From assembly GCA_031979385.1 (NCBI GenBank), contig DALZEF010000011.1:1-64000 (forward strand): 64,000 nucleotides of DNA, given 5' to 3'. Position numbers and translations under genes: made by a program. The notes beneath the pieces are model-generated. The model was not told the DNA's origin and ran no database searches. It worked only from the letters and a program-made list of their open reading frames with translations. Below, piece after piece: positions 26,323-33,004 of the stretch (within the stretch, counting starts at the first letter, position 1; each line of letters starts with the position of its first letter). This DNA is from Timonella sp031979385. GTDB taxonomy: Bacteria > Actinomycetota > Actinomycetes > Actinomycetales > Cellulomonadaceae.

Positions 26323-28416
26323 TCAGACCGCCACGTTCAAACCGCGCCGCGCGATAAGCGGCTCGATGATCTGCGGGCGACCGCGGAACTGCTCAAACAC
26401 CTTGAGCGAATCCGCGCTGCCACCACGGCTAAGCAAAGTGCGCCGGAAATAGTCGCCGTTCTCCCGCTTCAAACCGCCGTTCTCCTCGAACCACGTGACC
26501 GTGTCGGCGTCAAGCACCTCGGACCAGATATACGAGTAGTACCCGGCCGAGTAGCCGCCACCGAAAATGTGGTTGTAGTAGGTGGTGCGGTAGCGCGGCG
26601 GCACGACATCCAAGTCAACCCCTGCGCGAGCAAGCGCGGCCTGCTCAAAAGCAACGACCTCGTCCACGCTCGACGGGACCTCATCCTCGGTGATCTGGTG
26701 CCACGCCTGGTCGAGCAGGGCAGCAGACAGATACTCGGTGGTCGAGAAACCCTCATTGAACAGGCGCGAAGCGTTCAGTGTGTCAATCCACTGCGCTGGC
26801 ATCGGCTCGCCGGTCTGGTAATGAACCGCGTACTGCGCAAGGATCTGCGGCTCCCAGGCCCACATCTCATTGACCTGGCTTGGGAACTCCACGAAGTCGC
26901 GTGCGACCTCGGTGCCCGAATGCGATGGGTAGTGCACGTCCGAGAACAGGCCGTGTAAGGCGTGCCCGAACTCGTGGAACAGGGTAATAACCTCATCCCA
27001 GGTCAGCAGCGTTGGCTGGCCCTCTGGTGCCTTCGGGATGTTGAGGTTGTTCACCACAACCGCGCGGTAACCCGTCAGACCTGACTGGTCCACCAGGTTG
27101 TTCATCCACGCGCCACCGCGCTTCGACTCACGCGTGAAGAAGTCAGCTAGGAACAGGCCAAGACCAGACCCGTCCTCGTTGAACACCTCGAACACGCGCA
27201 CGTCATCGTGGTAGCCCTTGAGCTCTGGGCGCTCCACAAACGAGATGCCGTACAGCTTGTTCGCGGCGGCGAAAACACCCTGGCTCACCACGCGCTCGAG
27301 TTCAAGGTACGGGCGCAGCAGCGAATCATCGAGCGAATACTTTTCGAGGCGCACCTTCTCCGCGTAGTACTGCCAGTCCCACGGCTCAAGTTTCGCGGTG
27401 TCATCGCCGAGGTCTTGGCGCAGCGCGCGCTCCAACTCGACGGCTTCAGCGCGCGCGTTCGCTACTGCGGCAGGGGTCAGATCAGCGAGAATCTTGTTCA
27501 CTGCCTCGGTGGTCTTAGCGGTCGCGTCCTCCGCGATATACGCGGCGTGGTGCTCGTAACCGAGCAGCTTCGCGGCACGGGCACGCAACTTCACCGTCTC
27601 AAGGATGGTTGCGCGGGTATCGTTCTCGCCGCCCGTCGCACCACGGTTGATCGAGGCGTTGTACACCCGTTCGCGCACGTCGCGGCGCGCAAGTCCCGAT
27701 AAGGCTGCCTGTTGGGTTGGCAGTTGCAGTTCCACAAGGTACTCACCCTCGCGGCCACGGTTCTTAGCCGCCGCAGCGGCAGCATCAATCGCGTCCTGCG
27801 GCAAACCTTCAAGGTCATCCGCACTGGCGAAGAAAACACTCGCCTCATTCGCGCCGGCCAGCAACTTACGACCGAACTGCGATTCCAGTTCGGTCAGACG
27901 GGCGTTGATGGTGCGCAGTTCTTCCTGCGCCGCATCATCCAAGTCGATACCTGCGCGCTTGAAGTCCTTGAGCAGATTTGTGAGCAGCCAGCGTGACGCC
28001 GCATCTGCCGGTTCCTTGCCCGCATCGATCCGCTGTTGCAGCGACACAAATCGCTCGTAGAGTGCCTTGTTCATGAAGATCGCGTCGTGGTGCGCCGCAA
28101 GTTCTGGGGACAACTCCTCATCGATGTCCTCGAGTTCACTCGAAGCATCAGCGCTGATCTTGTTGTAAAAAACCGTGAGTGCTCGTCCAAGGACCTCACC
28201 GCCAAGATCGAACGGCACGAGGGTGTTCGCCACCGACGCAGGGGCATCATTGGCAATGATCGCGTCGATTTCCGCGAGTTCCTGCGCCATTCCAAAGCGG
28301 ATAGCAGGTAGGTAGTGCTCGTTTGTGATGAGCGAAAAGTCGGGAAGGAAGTACGGAAGGGTGGAGGCTTGCGCAAATGGGTTGTTTACGCCAAGCTCTG
28401 GTTGCACGTTTGACAT
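26323..28416 (-). CDS. M3-family oligopeptidase
   Basis: About 697 residues. The zinc site is TLFHEFGHALHGLFS (HEFGH) with the downstream glutamate in the region GFSTTEYLSAALLDQAW. YYSYIWSEVLDADTV and the C-terminal FRGRPQIIEPLIARRGL are typical of Dcp/oligopeptidase-A type enzymes. They degrade short cytoplasmic peptides. It may continue the work of the proteasome, but this is only an inference. The start is uncertain: ATG codons at 28416 and 28428 are both possible and neither has a strong ribosome site. Confidence 0.93.
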   Translation of the reverse strand: MSNVQPELGVNNPFAQASTLPYFLPDFSLITNEHYLPAIRFGMAQELAEIDAIIANDAPASVANTLVPFDLGGEVLGRALTVFYNKISADASSELEDIDEELSPELAAHHDAIFMNKALYERFVSLQQRIDAGKEPADAASRWLLTNLLKDFKRAGIDLDDAAQEELRTINARLTELESQFGRKLLAGANEASVFFASADDLEGLPQDAIDAAAAAAKNRGREGEYLVELQLPTQQAALSGLARRDVRERVYNASINRGATGGENDTRATILETVKLRARAAKLLGYEHHAAYIAEDATAKTTEAVNKILADLTPAAVANARAEAVELERALRQDLGDDTAKLEPWDWQYYAEKVRLEKYSLDDSLLRPYLELERVVSQGVFAAANKLYGISFVERPELKGYHDDVRVFEVFNEDGSGLGLFLADFFTRESKRGGAWMNNLVDQSGLTGYRAVVVNNLNIPKAPEGQPTLLTWDEVITLFHEFGHALHGLFSDVHYPSHSGTEVARDFVEFPSQVNEMWAWEPQILAQYAVHYQTGEPMPAQWIDTLNASRLFNEGFSTTEYLSAALLDQAWHQITEDEVPSSVDEVVAFEQAALARAGVDLDVVPPRYRTTYYNHIFGGGYSAGYYSYIWSEVLDADTVTWFEENGGLKRENGDYFRRTLLSRGGSADSLKVFEQFRGRPQIIEPLIARRGLNVAV

Positions 28417-28560
28417 GACTTCATTCATATCGCAGATTTGCGGTTTGTCCACGATAAAACACTTTTGTGGTTGCGCTCCCTACCGCTCTGGGGCTCTTGG
28501 TGGCGGGTTAGGTGTGGTCTGGGTTATCGCACTTCTATTGCACTGATTGGCGACGATCCC

Positions 28561-29220
28561 TCACGCTGCGATCTCAATCTCACGTTCCGTGTCCCACGGC
28601 TGGGTCCAGCCCGCCTGATCGAACAGCGAATTGAGCAAGAGCCCAGTGAAACCCCACACAATACGCTCCCGGCCAAAAGTGTTGAACCGAAAGGCTGGAC
28701 CTTTGAACGTTATGCCCGCACGATGCATGACCGTGACACCGCGTGCGAGTGGATCGAGCAGTTGCGCGACGGGAACTCGGTACGCCTCGGTCGTTTCCTG
28801 AAGATCGGCAACGGGGTCTTGCGGGGTGTGCCACCAGCCGAGCACCGGAGTTACCAGGTTGTTGGATACCGGAAGCGCGAGTTGCTGGAGCGAGCCGAGC
28901 ACCTCGACTCCCCCGATGTCAATTCCCGTTTCTTCTGCGGTTTCACGCAATGCTGCTGCTTCTGGTCCACGATCCGTCGGGTCGATCCCTCCGCCCGGGA
29001 AAGCGATTTGTCCAGGATGGTGGCGCAAGGTGTCGGAACGCTTGGTCAGTAGTACCTCAAGCCCTTGACCCCGAGTTGACTCATGTCCTTCGATTCCGTT
29101 GAACAGGATCATGACCGCTGATTTACGGTGCCCTGTTATGCGGGCTACGCGGGTTGGGTCGTCGAGGTTTAAATTGAGACCGGCCTTGAGTACCCGCTCA
29201 AGATCCTGCTTCGCTTCCAT
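28561..29220 (-). CDS. NUDIX hydrolase, CoA pyrophosphatase-like
   Basis: 219 residues with a complete Nudix box, GGGIDPTDRGPEAAALRETAEETGI, preceded by LTKRSDTLRHHPGQIAFPG. The LRHHPGQIAFPGG sequence resembles the CoA/acyl-CoA diphosphatase subgroup (NudL type), so CoA cleavage is likely but not proven. The ATG has a weak GACAGG site upstream. The gene starts 92 bp before the first tRNA cassette. Confidence 0.88.
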   Translation of the reverse strand: MEAKQDLERVLKAGLNLNLDDPTRVARITGHRKSAVMILFNGIEGHESTRGQGLEVLLTKRSDTLRHHPGQIAFPGGGIDPTDRGPEAAALRETAEETGIDIGGVEVLGSLQQLALPVSNNLVTPVLGWWHTPQDPVADLQETTEAYRVPVAQLLDPLARGVTVMHRAGITFKGPAFRFNTFGRERIVWGFTGLLLNSLFDQAGWTQPWDTEREIEIAA

Positions 29221-29396
29221 ACCTGTCCAGTTCCTAACAGTCTTGGCTTCTCACACCAGCACCTACAACGATGCTCCGCTATGTTCTCTTCCCATCAGTA
29301 TGGCAGCGGTACAGATCACAGCCTGGCGTGAGCGAACCACCTTGCTGATCAAGTACTATGGATGAGTTGCCACGGCACAACGCCGATACAACACCT

Positions 29397-29484
29397 GTCC
29401 GGGTGGCGGAATGGCAGACGCGCTAGCTTGAGGTGCTAGTGCCCGTATTAGGGCGTGGGGGTTCAAGTCCCCCTCCGGACACCA
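29397..29484 (+). tRNA. tRNA-Leu(GAG), copy 1
   Basis: 88 nt including an encoded CCA end. The acceptor stem GTCCGGG pairs with TCCGGAC (G.U at the last pair). The anticodon stem CTAGC/GCTAG closes the loop TTGAGGT with anticodon GAG, and a long variable arm (class II) plus GGTTCAAGTCC T arm are present. It reads CUC and CUU leucine codons. The same mature sequence occurs at 29805 and 30769. Confidence 0.95.
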
Positions 29485-29804
29485 TAGAACAAAGGCCCCC
29501 CACCACACGGTCGGGAGCCTTTTGTCTACCCAAATCGTGCATCTCTAATCATTCGGCGCATTCCCTCTACCGCCCCTATCTCCATCTTCGATCTTTGCAC
29601 CGGCCCGTGGGTTGTCGTAGGCCTGTAGCAATAGATGGCACTTGGCCACGAAAAACCCACGGAGCGAAAGCCCTCCAGCAGACACAACGCTGTCCGCTCA
29701 TCGCCCGCACCTTGGGGTGTAGATCACAGCCTGGCGTGAGCGAACCACCTCGCTGATCAAGTACTATAGATGAGTTGCCACGGCACAACGCCGATACAAC
29801 ACCT
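29485..29804. other. spacer between tRNA-Leu copies 1 and 2
   Basis: 320 bp with the terminator of copy 1 and the 84-nt promoter flank of copy 2 (from 29721). The unique 195 bp in between (29525-29720) show no supported gene. Confidence 0.6.
29491..29524 (+). terminator. terminator of tRNA-Leu copy 1
   Basis: AAAGGCCCCC and GGGAGCCTTTTG form a stem with one mismatch and a T-run right after the tRNA. Confidence 0.7.
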
Positions 29805-29892
29805 GTCCGGGTGGCGGAATGGCAGACGCGCTAGCTTGAGGTGCTAGTGCCCGTATTAGGGCGTGGGGGTTCAAGTCCCCCTCCGGACACCA
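29805..29892 (+). tRNA. tRNA-Leu(GAG), copy 2
   Basis: Same 88-nt sequence as copy 1, with encoded CCA. Confidence 0.95.
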
Positions 29893-29899
29893 CACAACA

Positions 29900-29947
29900 A
29901 AGGCTCCCAGCCATACTGGTTCCCCAGTAAAGGCCGGGAGCCTTTTG
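29900..29947 (+). terminator. terminator of tRNA-Leu copy 2
   Basis: AAAGGCTCCC pairs with GGGAGCCTTTTG; an extra small hairpin (ACTGG/CCAGT) lies in the loop. Confidence 0.75.
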
Positions 29948-30315
29948 TTTGCTTTCGTGCGCCCACCACGCGAGTTACAAGCCAGCGGCCGTAATTACTT
30001 CACTCCAACACCTCACGAAGAGGCAACACGGTGATTTTCCGGAGTTAGGGCGTTTTTTCTTGGGTATTGATTCCGGAAAAACACCACGTTGTGTTTGGCG
30101 AGGAGTTAGCCGCTTCCCCCTCCCCTAATCGGTGGGCTGTTTTTGTTCCGGACGCATGGTATTTAGATGTGCACCCGGACGTTTTTCGGCCCATCGAGCA
30201 CGAGGGCAACCCTAAACATATGGTCAACTGCACAGTTTGCGTCCACTCCGTCGCCACATGAACCGCTGGAACGCAAGAAATGCAGGGACCTGAGGACTCG
30301 TCGCCAATAATGAAA
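29948..30315. other. islet without a confident gene between tRNA-Leu copy 2 and the HTH gene
   Basis: Lower-GC stretch than its surroundings. It holds an imperfect inverted repeat (30030-30043 with 30072-30085) and a 64-codon frame from TTG at 30067 (contains WAVFVPDAWYLDVHPDVFRP) that I do not recognise and cannot support as a gene; it could be a remnant. Confidence 0.5.
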
Positions 30316-30331
30316 GTCAACCAACGTTGAC
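30316..30331. promoter_or_regulatory. operator palindrome 1 of the HTH gene
   Basis: GTCAAC-CAAC-GTTGAC, a perfect 6-bp inverted repeat with a 4-nt spacer. Its right arm overlaps the -35 hexamer TTGACC. Confidence 0.75.
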
Positions 30332-30355
30332 CACAGATCAGAAGTCAACTAAAGT
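30327..30355 (+). promoter_or_regulatory. promoter of the HTH gene
   Basis: -35 TTGACC (30327-30332), a 17-nt spacer and -10 TAAAGT (30350-30355), followed by 7 nt and the ATG. The message would be leaderless, and both hexamers lie inside the two palindromes. Confidence 0.7.
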
Positions 30356-30359
30356 TGAC
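30344..30359. promoter_or_regulatory. operator palindrome 2 of the HTH gene
   Basis: GTCAAC-TAAA-GTTGAC, same arms and spacing as operator 1 and 28 bp from it. It covers the -10 TAAAGT. Confidence 0.75.
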
Positions 30360-30362
30360 GTC

Positions 30363-30575
30363 ATGGAAAATGTTACTCAGACCGCAATTGACGCGGATGG
30401 AACAGGCGCTCCACTCGCCGAACTGCGTCAAATCCGAGAACGACAGCGAGAACTCGCCCGCGAAGAGGCACGGTTGGTTCGCACTGCACGCGCCCAAAAC
30501 TACTCATGGGTAGCAATCGCGGCTGCGCTTGAGGTCTCCAAGCAGGCCGTGCACAAGAAGTACGGTAGAAAATGA
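30363..30575 (+). CDS. small helix-turn-helix DNA-binding protein, probable autorepressor
   Basis: 70 residues: an N-terminal Thr/Ala-rich stretch, a charged helix (LAELRQIRERQRELAREEARLVRTARA) and a C-terminal HTH, SWVAIAAALEVSKQAVHKKYG. This arrangement is seen in short actinobacterial regulators, where the last helix reads DNA. The ATG lies 4 nt after operator 2, there is no ribosome site, and both promoter elements sit within operators, so autoregulation is the simplest inference. There is no adjacent target gene on the same strand; the gene lies alone between tRNA-Leu copies 2 and 3. Confidence 0.82.
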   Translation: MENVTQTAIDADGTGAPLAELRQIRERQRELAREEARLVRTARAQNYSWVAIAAALEVSKQAVHKKYGRK

Positions 30576-30768
30576 GTCAAAAAGCAATGAGTCAGCCTGC
30601 TGACCCATCCATTAAGTGGCATGATTGCGCGGCATAAACAATAGATTTCATGGCAGTTCCCACGGCGCACAAGGCAAGCGGCACAGATCACAGCCTGGCG
30701 TGAGCGAACCACCTCGCTGATCAAGTACTATAGATGAGTTGCCACGGCACAACGCCGATACAACACCT

Positions 30769-30856
30769 GTCCGGGTGGCGGAATGGCAGACGCGCTAGCT
30801 TGAGGTGCTAGTGCCCGTATTAGGGCGTGGGGGTTCAAGTCCCCCTCCGGACACCA
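30769..30856 (+). tRNA. tRNA-Leu(GAG), copy 3
   Basis: Same 88-nt sequence as copies 1 and 2, with encoded CCA. Confidence 0.95.
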
Positions 30857-30862
30857 CACAAC

Positions 30863-30895
30863 AAAGGCTCCCCACCACACGGTCGGGAGCCTTTC
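30863..30895. terminator. terminator of tRNA-Leu copy 3
   Basis: AAAGGCTCCC pairs with GGGAGCCTTT. It lies between the tRNA and the convergent MFS gene and may serve both. Confidence 0.75.
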
Positions 30896-30904
30896 GCATG
30901 TCGG

Positions 30905-32161
30905 TCAAAGGATATCCGCGGCCCTGGTGGCAATCGGGGAACTCGGGAATCCACGGCGCGAGAACCACACGATCACGGCGGTGACGGCAAACAGGGCGGC
31001 CGCAAGCAGCGGAACAAGTTCGAGCCCTGCACCAGCCAACACCCAGCCACCGATGATCGCACCAACACTGATGCCAATGTTGGAAGTTGCATTCACCCAG
31101 GCGCCAGTCATGTCCGGGGAGACCACCGCAGTGCGCACTCCACCGGTGGAGAAGAACGGCGGCGCCCCACCAAATGCCGCAGTCCATACGAGCGCGAAGA
31201 ACAGGGCGAGCCATAGGTTATTGATAGCAAGTGCAAAACCAACCAGGCCAACAATGAACACGACAAGGGTGACAAGCAGTGCAGCACGCGGGCGCACATC
31301 AAGGAATCGTCCAACAACAGCCAGTCCGATAAGCCCCGCACCTCCGAAGATGAGCAGTACAAGCGAGACGTACTCTTTGGCGACACCTGCATGCTCGAGC
31401 AGCGGATTGATGTACGTGTAGGCCGAATAATGCGCCAAGAAAACGGCCAGGTTAACCACGAGCACAGAAATGAATGGAACAGATCTATTCCACTTTTCCG
31501 CACGGCCAGAACTAGTAGTTCCCTGGGTGCCAACCTTCGTTTGAGCATTTCCAAACGACATCACATTCGGGACACTCGGCAGCCAGCGCCACACCGCCAA
31601 GGTCAACACCACCGCAACCGCGGCAACGATGCCAAATGACACCCGCCAGTTAAACGCGACCGCCAAAGCCGTGGCCGCAGGGACGCCAAGAACAAACCCC
31701 AGCGATACACCCGACGTCACAATCGCCATACCTTTGCCAAGGTCTGCGGGACGCAACAACCGCGCTGGATAGCCAATGGCAACAGCAAAGAACAAGGCAT
31801 GGGCCGCCCCACCAAGAGCCCGGCCCACTGCCACAAGCCAAAAGTAAGGCGAGACGCTCACCACGATGCTCGATAACGTGAAGGCCGCGAGGGTTGCCAA
31901 CAGCACCGTCTTTCGTTCAAAACGCTTGGTCAAGATCGTTAACGGAACCGACAGGACTGCAACCATCGTGGCGTAGACCGTCACGATGATTCCCACCTCT
32001 GCGACCGACTTGCCAAAGTCTTCGGCCAGAAGAAGCAACAGGCCAACAGGCATAAGCTCAGTGGTGATAGCAATGAAAATTGAGACTCCCAACGCTACAA
32101 GAGCGGGTAGGACTTCGCGCAAAGGCCGTCCCTCTGGGGCCTGAGCAGGGGTGTTACTCAT
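30905..32161 (-). CDS. MFS transporter, DHA1-type (AraJ/sugar-efflux-like)
   Basis: 418 residues with 12 predicted membrane helices. ITTELMPVGLLLLLAEDFGKSVAEVG, the loop motif KRFERKTVLLA and GRALGGAAHALFFAVAIGYPARL are features of the DHA1 family that includes AraJ and sugar or drug efflux proteins. A hydrophilic loop (about 213-235) separates the two halves. The substrate is unknown. Its start overlaps the stop of the upstream beta-lactamase-family gene by 4 nt, so the two are co-translated. Confidence 0.9.
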   Translation of the reverse strand: MSNTPAQAPEGRPLREVLPALVALGVSIFIAITTELMPVGLLLLLAEDFGKSVAEVGIIVTVYATMVAVLSVPLTILTKRFERKTVLLATLAAFTLSSIVVSVSPYFWLVAVGRALGGAAHALFFAVAIGYPARLLRPADLGKGMAIVTSGVSLGFVLGVPAATALAVAFNWRVSFGIVAAVAVVLTLAVWRWLPSVPNVMSFGNAQTKVGTQGTTSSGRAEKWNRSVPFISVLVVNLAVFLAHYSAYTYINPLLEHAGVAKEYVSLVLLIFGGAGLIGLAVVGRFLDVRPRAALLVTLVVFIVGLVGFALAINNLWLALFFALVWTAAFGGAPPFFSTGGVRTAVVSPDMTGAWVNATSNIGISVGAIIGGWVLAGAGLELVPLLAAALFAVTAVIVWFSRRGFPSSPIATRAADIL

Positions 32162-32979
32162 GCCCTCAGTTGTCCATAGTCGCTCAGTACCGCTTGGCTG
32201 AATAGCGGCCAGGCCTCAACGGCCCATTCGCCAAAGTTCCGGTCAGTCAGTGCGACACACGCTAATGCGGCGTCCGGGTCAACCCACAAGAATGTGCCGG
32301 ACTGACCAAAGTGCCCAAATGTTTTGGGACTATTGCCTAAAGCGGTCCAGTGCGGGGTCTTGGAGTCTTTGATCTCGAATCCAAGGCCCCAGTCGTTTGG
32401 CTTCTGCCGCCCGTAACCAGGGAGCAGCCCATCTACCCCAGGGAACTGCACCGACGTTGCCTCGTTCCAGGTGCTTGAATGAACAAGCGTTGGCTTCAGC
32501 ATCTCTGTGGCAAATAGGCCAAGGTCGTGTGCTGTCGAACGTCCGCCAGCCGCAGCGCTTGCGCTGATATCCGTATTGGTCATGCCCAACGGTTCAAAAA
32601 CCGCCTCGCGGGCGTATTGGCCAAATTCGATCCCAGCTGCCTGCGCCACATGATCCGCTAGCACCTCGAATCCGGTGTTGGAATACATGCGGCGCTGGCC
32701 TGGATTCCCACGAGTGATGTGCGAGTCGAACTCATAGCCCGCAGTGTGCGCAAGGAGATGTCTCACCGTGCTGCCCCGTGGTCCGGCGGGTTCATCGAGG
32801 TCTATCGCGCCTTCTTCGATTGCGATCAGCACCGCATATGCGGCGAGTGGTTTGGTCACCGAGGCGAGCGCATACTGCCGGTGCAGATCACCGTACTGCG
32901 CAAGGACACCGGACGAAGCAATGACTGCTGCGCTTGCGTTGTCTACAGGCCACTGAGCGAAGAGTTCTTGTGCACGCAT
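32158..32979 (-). CDS. beta-lactamase-family serine hydrolase
   Basis: 273 residues of the class C beta-lactamase/esterase fold, lacking a signal peptide. The nucleophile motif is S40-V-T-K43 and the second motif Y99-S100-N101; the third region is GHFGQSGTFLWVDP. Such cytoplasmic proteins act as esterases or peptidases in some cases; activity against beta-lactams is not implied. The ATG is 6 nt after a TAGTGT -10. It is coupled to the MFS gene, so the pair may act on and export the same compound class, which is inference. Confidence 0.85.
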   Translation of the reverse strand: MRAQELFAQWPVDNASAAVIASSGVLAQYGDLHRQYALASVTKPLAAYAVLIAIEEGAIDLDEPAGPRGSTVRHLLAHTAGYEFDSHITRGNPGQRRMYSNTGFEVLADHVAQAAGIEFGQYAREAVFEPLGMTNTDISASAAAGGRSTAHDLGLFATEMLKPTLVHSSTWNEATSVQFPGVDGLLPGYGRQKPNDWGLGFEIKDSKTPHWTALGNSPKTFGHFGQSGTFLWVDPDAALACVALTDRNFGEWAVEAWPLFSQAVLSDYGQLRA

Positions 32980-32985
32980 ACCTAG

Positions 32986-32991
32986 ACACTA
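32986..32991 (-). promoter_or_regulatory. -10 box of leaderless serine-hydrolase/MFS operon
   Basis: TAGTGT, then CTAGGT, then ATG. Confidence 0.6.
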
Positions 32992-33004
32992 CGACAGTAG
33001 TGCT

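Larger units (their letters stand above)
29313..29524 (+). repeat. tRNA-Leu cassette copy 1
   Basis: Unit of 84 nt of 5' flank (TACTAT -10 at 29354), the 88-nt tRNA and a terminator. It differs from copies 2 and 3 at two 5'-flank positions (CTTGCTG for CTCGCTG, TATGGATG for TATAGATG). Confidence 0.85.
29721..29947 (+). repeat. tRNA-Leu cassette copy 2
   Basis: The 84-nt 5' flank (TACTAT at 29762) is identical to copy 3, as is the tRNA. The terminator loop is longer and different. Confidence 0.85.
30685..30895 (+). repeat. tRNA-Leu cassette copy 3
   Basis: 5' flank (TACTAT at 30726) and tRNA identical to copy 2. The terminator loop resembles copy 1 (CACCACACGGTC). Confidence 0.85.

Noticed and set aside
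29576..29788. Minus-strand 70-codon frame between tRNA-Leu copies 1 and 2
   Set aside because: It runs into the repeated tRNA 5' flank and has no family signal or ribosome site.
30067..30261. 64-codon frame starting with TTG between tRNA-Leu copies 2 and 3
   Set aside because: No ribosome site and no recognised family. Kept only as a possible remnant in the islet description.
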